DNA from: Rhodoferax sp.
GTDB lineage: Bacteria > Pseudomonadota > Gammaproteobacteria > Burkholderiales > Burkholderiaceae_C
Direction: 5' to 3'
Assembly: GCA_026785765.1 (NCBI GenBank)
Contig: JAJAZK010000455.1
Coordinates: forward strand, 1 to 7,902
DNA: 7,902 nt
The notes beneath the pieces were generated by a model. The model worked only from the letters and a program-made list of their open reading frames with translations, made no database searches and was not told the DNA's origin. Both the position numbers and the translations under genes were made by a program. Below, one piece after another: positions 5,810 to 7,902 of the stretch. Positions within the stretch are counted from its first letter, which is position 1. Each line of letters begins with the position of its first letter.

Positions 5810-7003
5810 ATGCGCATTACACAGCGCGCCGAACGCATCGAACCGTTCTACGTGATGGAGATGGCCAAGGCAGCCGCCGCCGTGGCGCGCCAGGCCGTCA
5901 ACAGCACTACACCGATGGTCTACCTGAACATTGGTGAGCCCGATTTCACCGCGCCGCCGCTGGTCTGTGCGGCGGCCGAACGGGCGATTCGCGCCGGCCA
6001 CACGCAATACACCCAGGCTACCGGTCTGCCGCAACTGCTCGAGCGCATCAGCCACTGGTACCAGGAACGGTTTGGCGTGGCGGTGGCCTCACAACGCATC
6101 ATCGTCACCGCGGGTGCCTCGGCGGCCCTGCAACTGGCCTGCCTGGCCCTGGTCGATGCCGGTGACCGCATCCTGATGCCCGATCCGAGTTATCCCTGCA
6201 ACCGTCAGTTTGTCCAAGCCGTGGACGGCGTGCCGGTGCTGGTACCGTCGAGCGCCGCGCAGCGTTTCCAGCTCGACGCGGCGTCGGTGCAGCAGGCCTG
6301 GGAGCGGGAGCCGCAGCAGACGCGCGGTGTATTGCTGGCGTCACCGTCGAATCCCACCGGAACCTCAATCCATCCGGCGGAGTTGCGCCGCATCCACAAC
6401 ATCGTGAATAACCGGGGCGGCATCAGCATCGTCGACGAGATCTACCTCGGCCTGGGTTACGACGAAGAATTCGGCCACAGTGCGCTGGAGATCGACGACC
6501 AGGTGATCAGTATCAACAGCTTCAGCAAGTATTTCAGCATGACCGGTTGGCGCCTGGGCTGGATGGTGGTGCCAGCGCAGTTGGCGCCGGTGATCGAGAA
6601 GCTGGCACAACATCTGTACATCTGCCCCAGCACGATTGCGCAACATGCAGCGCTGGCCTGTTTCGAGCCGTCCAGCATCGCCGAATACGAGCGCCGGCGC
6701 GCCGAATTCAAGGCCCGGCGTGACACCTTCGTACCAGCTTTGCGTGCGCTGGGACTGGACGTGCCAGTGATGCCCGACGGTGCCTTTTACGTTTGGGCCG
6801 ATTGCAGCCGGGCCTGCGCCAGGCTCGGTCTGCCAGACAGCTGGGCGTTCGCTTACGCAGCCATGGAAAGCGCCCACGTGGCGATCACGCCGGGGCGGGA
6901 CTTCGGGACGGCGCAAACCGCCAACTTTGTGCGCCTCTCCAGCGCCAGCAGTATGGACGACCTGCGCACTGCGGTGGGCCGCCTGCAGGCCCTGTTGGCC
7001 TGA
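5810..7003 (+). CDS. PLP-dependent aminotransferase, fold type I, class I/II
   Basis: A 397-residue enzyme, normal for aspartate-aminotransferase-like family members. Motifs in order are YLNIGEPDF (38-46), the substrate-side HTQYTQATG (64-72), TAGASAALQLA (100-110, phosphate-binding loop), SPSNPTGT (178-185, with N181 contacting the cofactor ring), IVDEIYLGL (207-215, with D209 pairing with the pyridine nitrogen), SFSKYFSMTGWRLGW (237-251, with K240 as the Schiff-base lysine and R248 binding phosphate), MPDGAFYVWAD (321-331) and NFVRLSSAS (372-380, with R375 probably gripping the substrate carboxylate). The amino-acid substrate cannot be read from the sequence. A CAGGAG Shine-Dalgarno at 5795-5800 supports ATG 5810. 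The frame is open further upstream, but that part overlaps nusB. It lies 19 bp after nusB and 42 bp before tolQ, so it is probably in the same transcription unit. Confidence 0.93.
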   Translation: MRITQRAERIEPFYVMEMAKAAAAVARQAVNSTTPMVYLNIGEPDFTAPPLVCAAAERAIRAGHTQYTQATGLPQLLERISHWYQERFGVAVASQRIIVTAGASAALQLACLALVDAGDRILMPDPSYPCNRQFVQAVDGVPVLVPSSAAQRFQLDAASVQQAWEREPQQTRGVLLASPSNPTGTSIHPAELRRIHNIVNNRGGISIVDEIYLGLGYDEEFGHSALEIDDQVISINSFSKYFSMTGWRLGWMVVPAQLAPVIEKLAQHLYICPSTIAQHAALACFEPSSIAEYERRRAEFKARRDTFVPALRALGLDVPVMPDGAFYVWADCSRACARLGLPDSWAFAYAAMESAHVAITPGRDFGTAQTANFVRLSSASSMDDLRTAVGRLQALLA

Positions 7004-7045
7004 CAATCGCGAAGGCGCCACGGGCGATCACTTGAAAGCCTATTG
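7004..7045. other. Short gap between aminotransferase gene and tolQ
   Basis: These 42 bp contain a weak inverted repeat, ATCGC (7006-7010) with GCGAT (7024-7028), enclosing the palindrome GGCGCC. No T-run follows it, so I do not call a terminator. No clear sigma-70 promoter is visible. GAAAG at 7034-7038 is the only, weak, ribosome binding site for tolQ. Read-through from the aminotransferase gene is the simplest interpretation. Confidence 0.4.
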
Positions 7046-7738
7046 ATGAACCAAGACCTGTCGATCCTGCACCTGATACTCAACGCCAGCCTGGTGGTGC
7101 AGTCGGTGATGCTGCTGCTGGTGGTGGTGTCGGTATCGAGCTGGGCAGCGATTTTTCGCAAACTGTTTGCCCTGCGGCGCATCAAGGGGCAAAACGAGAC
7201 CTTCGAGCGCGAATTCTGGTCGGGCACCACCCTGAATGATCTGTTTGCCGCGGCAACCCGCAACGCGCGCGGGTCCGGGGCAATGGAGCGGATTTTCGCC
7301 AGCGGCATGCGTGAGTACCAGAAGTTACGCGAACGCCGCATCAGCGACGCCGCGACACTGATGGACGGCGCGCGTCGAGCCATGCGGGCCAGCTTCCAGC
7401 GCGAGATGGACGAGGTGGAGAGTAACCTGTCATTTCTGGCATCCGTGGGATCGGTGTCGCCTTACGTGGGACTGTTCGGCACCGTGTGGGGCATCATGCA
7501 CGCGTTCACCGGGCTGGCCAACCTGCAGCAGGTCACGCTGGCGAGCGTCGCTCCGGGCATTGCAGAGGCCCTGGTGGCCACCGCGATCGGACTGTTCGCG
7601 GCAATCCCGGCGGTGGTCGCCTACAACCGCTTCGCGCGTGATATCGACCGCATCGCGATCCGGCTGGAGACCTTCATCGAAGAGTTCTCCAATATCCTGC
7701 AGCGCAATGTGGGGGCGCAATCCGCCTCTGGTCACTGA
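7046..7738 (+). CDS. tolQ: Tol-Pal system inner-membrane protein TolQ
   Basis: A 230-residue member of the TolQ/ExbB/MotA proton-channel family. With TolR it converts proton-motive force into work on TolA, which drives outer-membrane constriction during division and supports envelope integrity. The expected three-helix layout is visible: TM1 at about 12-36 (LNASLVVQSVMLLLVVVSVSSW, periplasmic N-terminus), a long charged cytoplasmic loop at about 40-125, TM2 at about 128-152 with SPYVGLFGTVWGIM (T146), and TM3 at about 168-192 with PGIAEALVATAIGLFAAIPAVVAYN (T179). The two threonines correspond to the conserved channel-lining residues of the family. ATG 7046 was preferred over the TTG just before it (7043), because MNQDLSI is the natural-looking N-terminus. 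The ribosome binding site is weak. tolR follows 11 bp downstream. Confidence 0.95.
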   Translation: MNQDLSILHLILNASLVVQSVMLLLVVVSVSSWAAIFRKLFALRRIKGQNETFEREFWSGTTLNDLFAAATRNARGSGAMERIFASGMREYQKLRERRISDAATLMDGARRAMRASFQREMDEVESNLSFLASVGSVSPYVGLFGTVWGIMHAFTGLANLQQVTLASVAPGIAEALVATAIGLFAAIPAVVAYNRFARDIDRIAIRLETFIEEFSNILQRNVGAQSASGH

Positions 7739-7749
7739 GGAGCAAGGCC

Positions 7750-7902
<153 letters not shown>

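Noticed and set aside
7006..7028. Inverted repeat after the aminotransferase stop as a transcription terminator.
   Set aside because: The stem is only 5 bp and no T-run follows.

Overview
The window is GC-rich bacterial housekeeping DNA with dense, co-oriented genes. The gene content (minor type IV pilins, then ribD-ribE-ribBA-ribH-nusB, a class I aminotransferase and tolQR) and the protein sequences suggest a betaproteobacterium of the order Burkholderiales, probably in or near Comamonadaceae. That placement rests on remembered family sequences and synteny, not on a search.

Left part (1-1000, minus strand): fimT is followed 8 bp downstream by pilV. Both encode minor pseudopilin/pilin-type proteins with a prepilin peptidase site. 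pilV runs off the left edge, so the operon (typically continuing to pilW, pilX, pilY1 and a pilE-like gene) lies outside the window. A 142-bp divergent intergenic region (1001-1142) separates it from a plus-strand gene for a secreted DUF3299 protein.

Centre (1827-5251, plus strand): four riboflavin genes, ribD, ribE (riboflavin synthase), ribBA and ribH. RibD carries out the deamination and reduction on the GTP branch. RibB makes 3,4-dihydroxy-2-butanone 4-phosphate. RibH condenses the two branches to lumazine, and RibE dismutates lumazine to riboflavin. The GTP cyclohydrolase II-like half of RibBA has lost its zinc cysteines, so a separate ribA is expected elsewhere. No FMN riboswitch is visible. 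The ribD-ribE gap contains a cluster of short direct and inverted repeats that could form competing hairpins.

Right part (5248-7902): nusB overlaps ribH by 4 bp, followed by a PLP-dependent aminotransferase, then tolQ and the beginning of tolR, the proton-channel part of the Tol-Pal envelope system. The junctions from ribE onward are short (4-bp overlaps to 42 bp), suggesting one long or nested transcription unit. No gene-free stretch exceeds 300 bp.

I found no RNA gene, mobile element, CRISPR array or convincing terminator. I do not see a new biological system here. The observations worth a second look are small: the repeat cluster before ribE, the degenerate RibBA domain, FimT lacking its usual C-terminal basic motif, and the uncharacterised DUF3299 gene.
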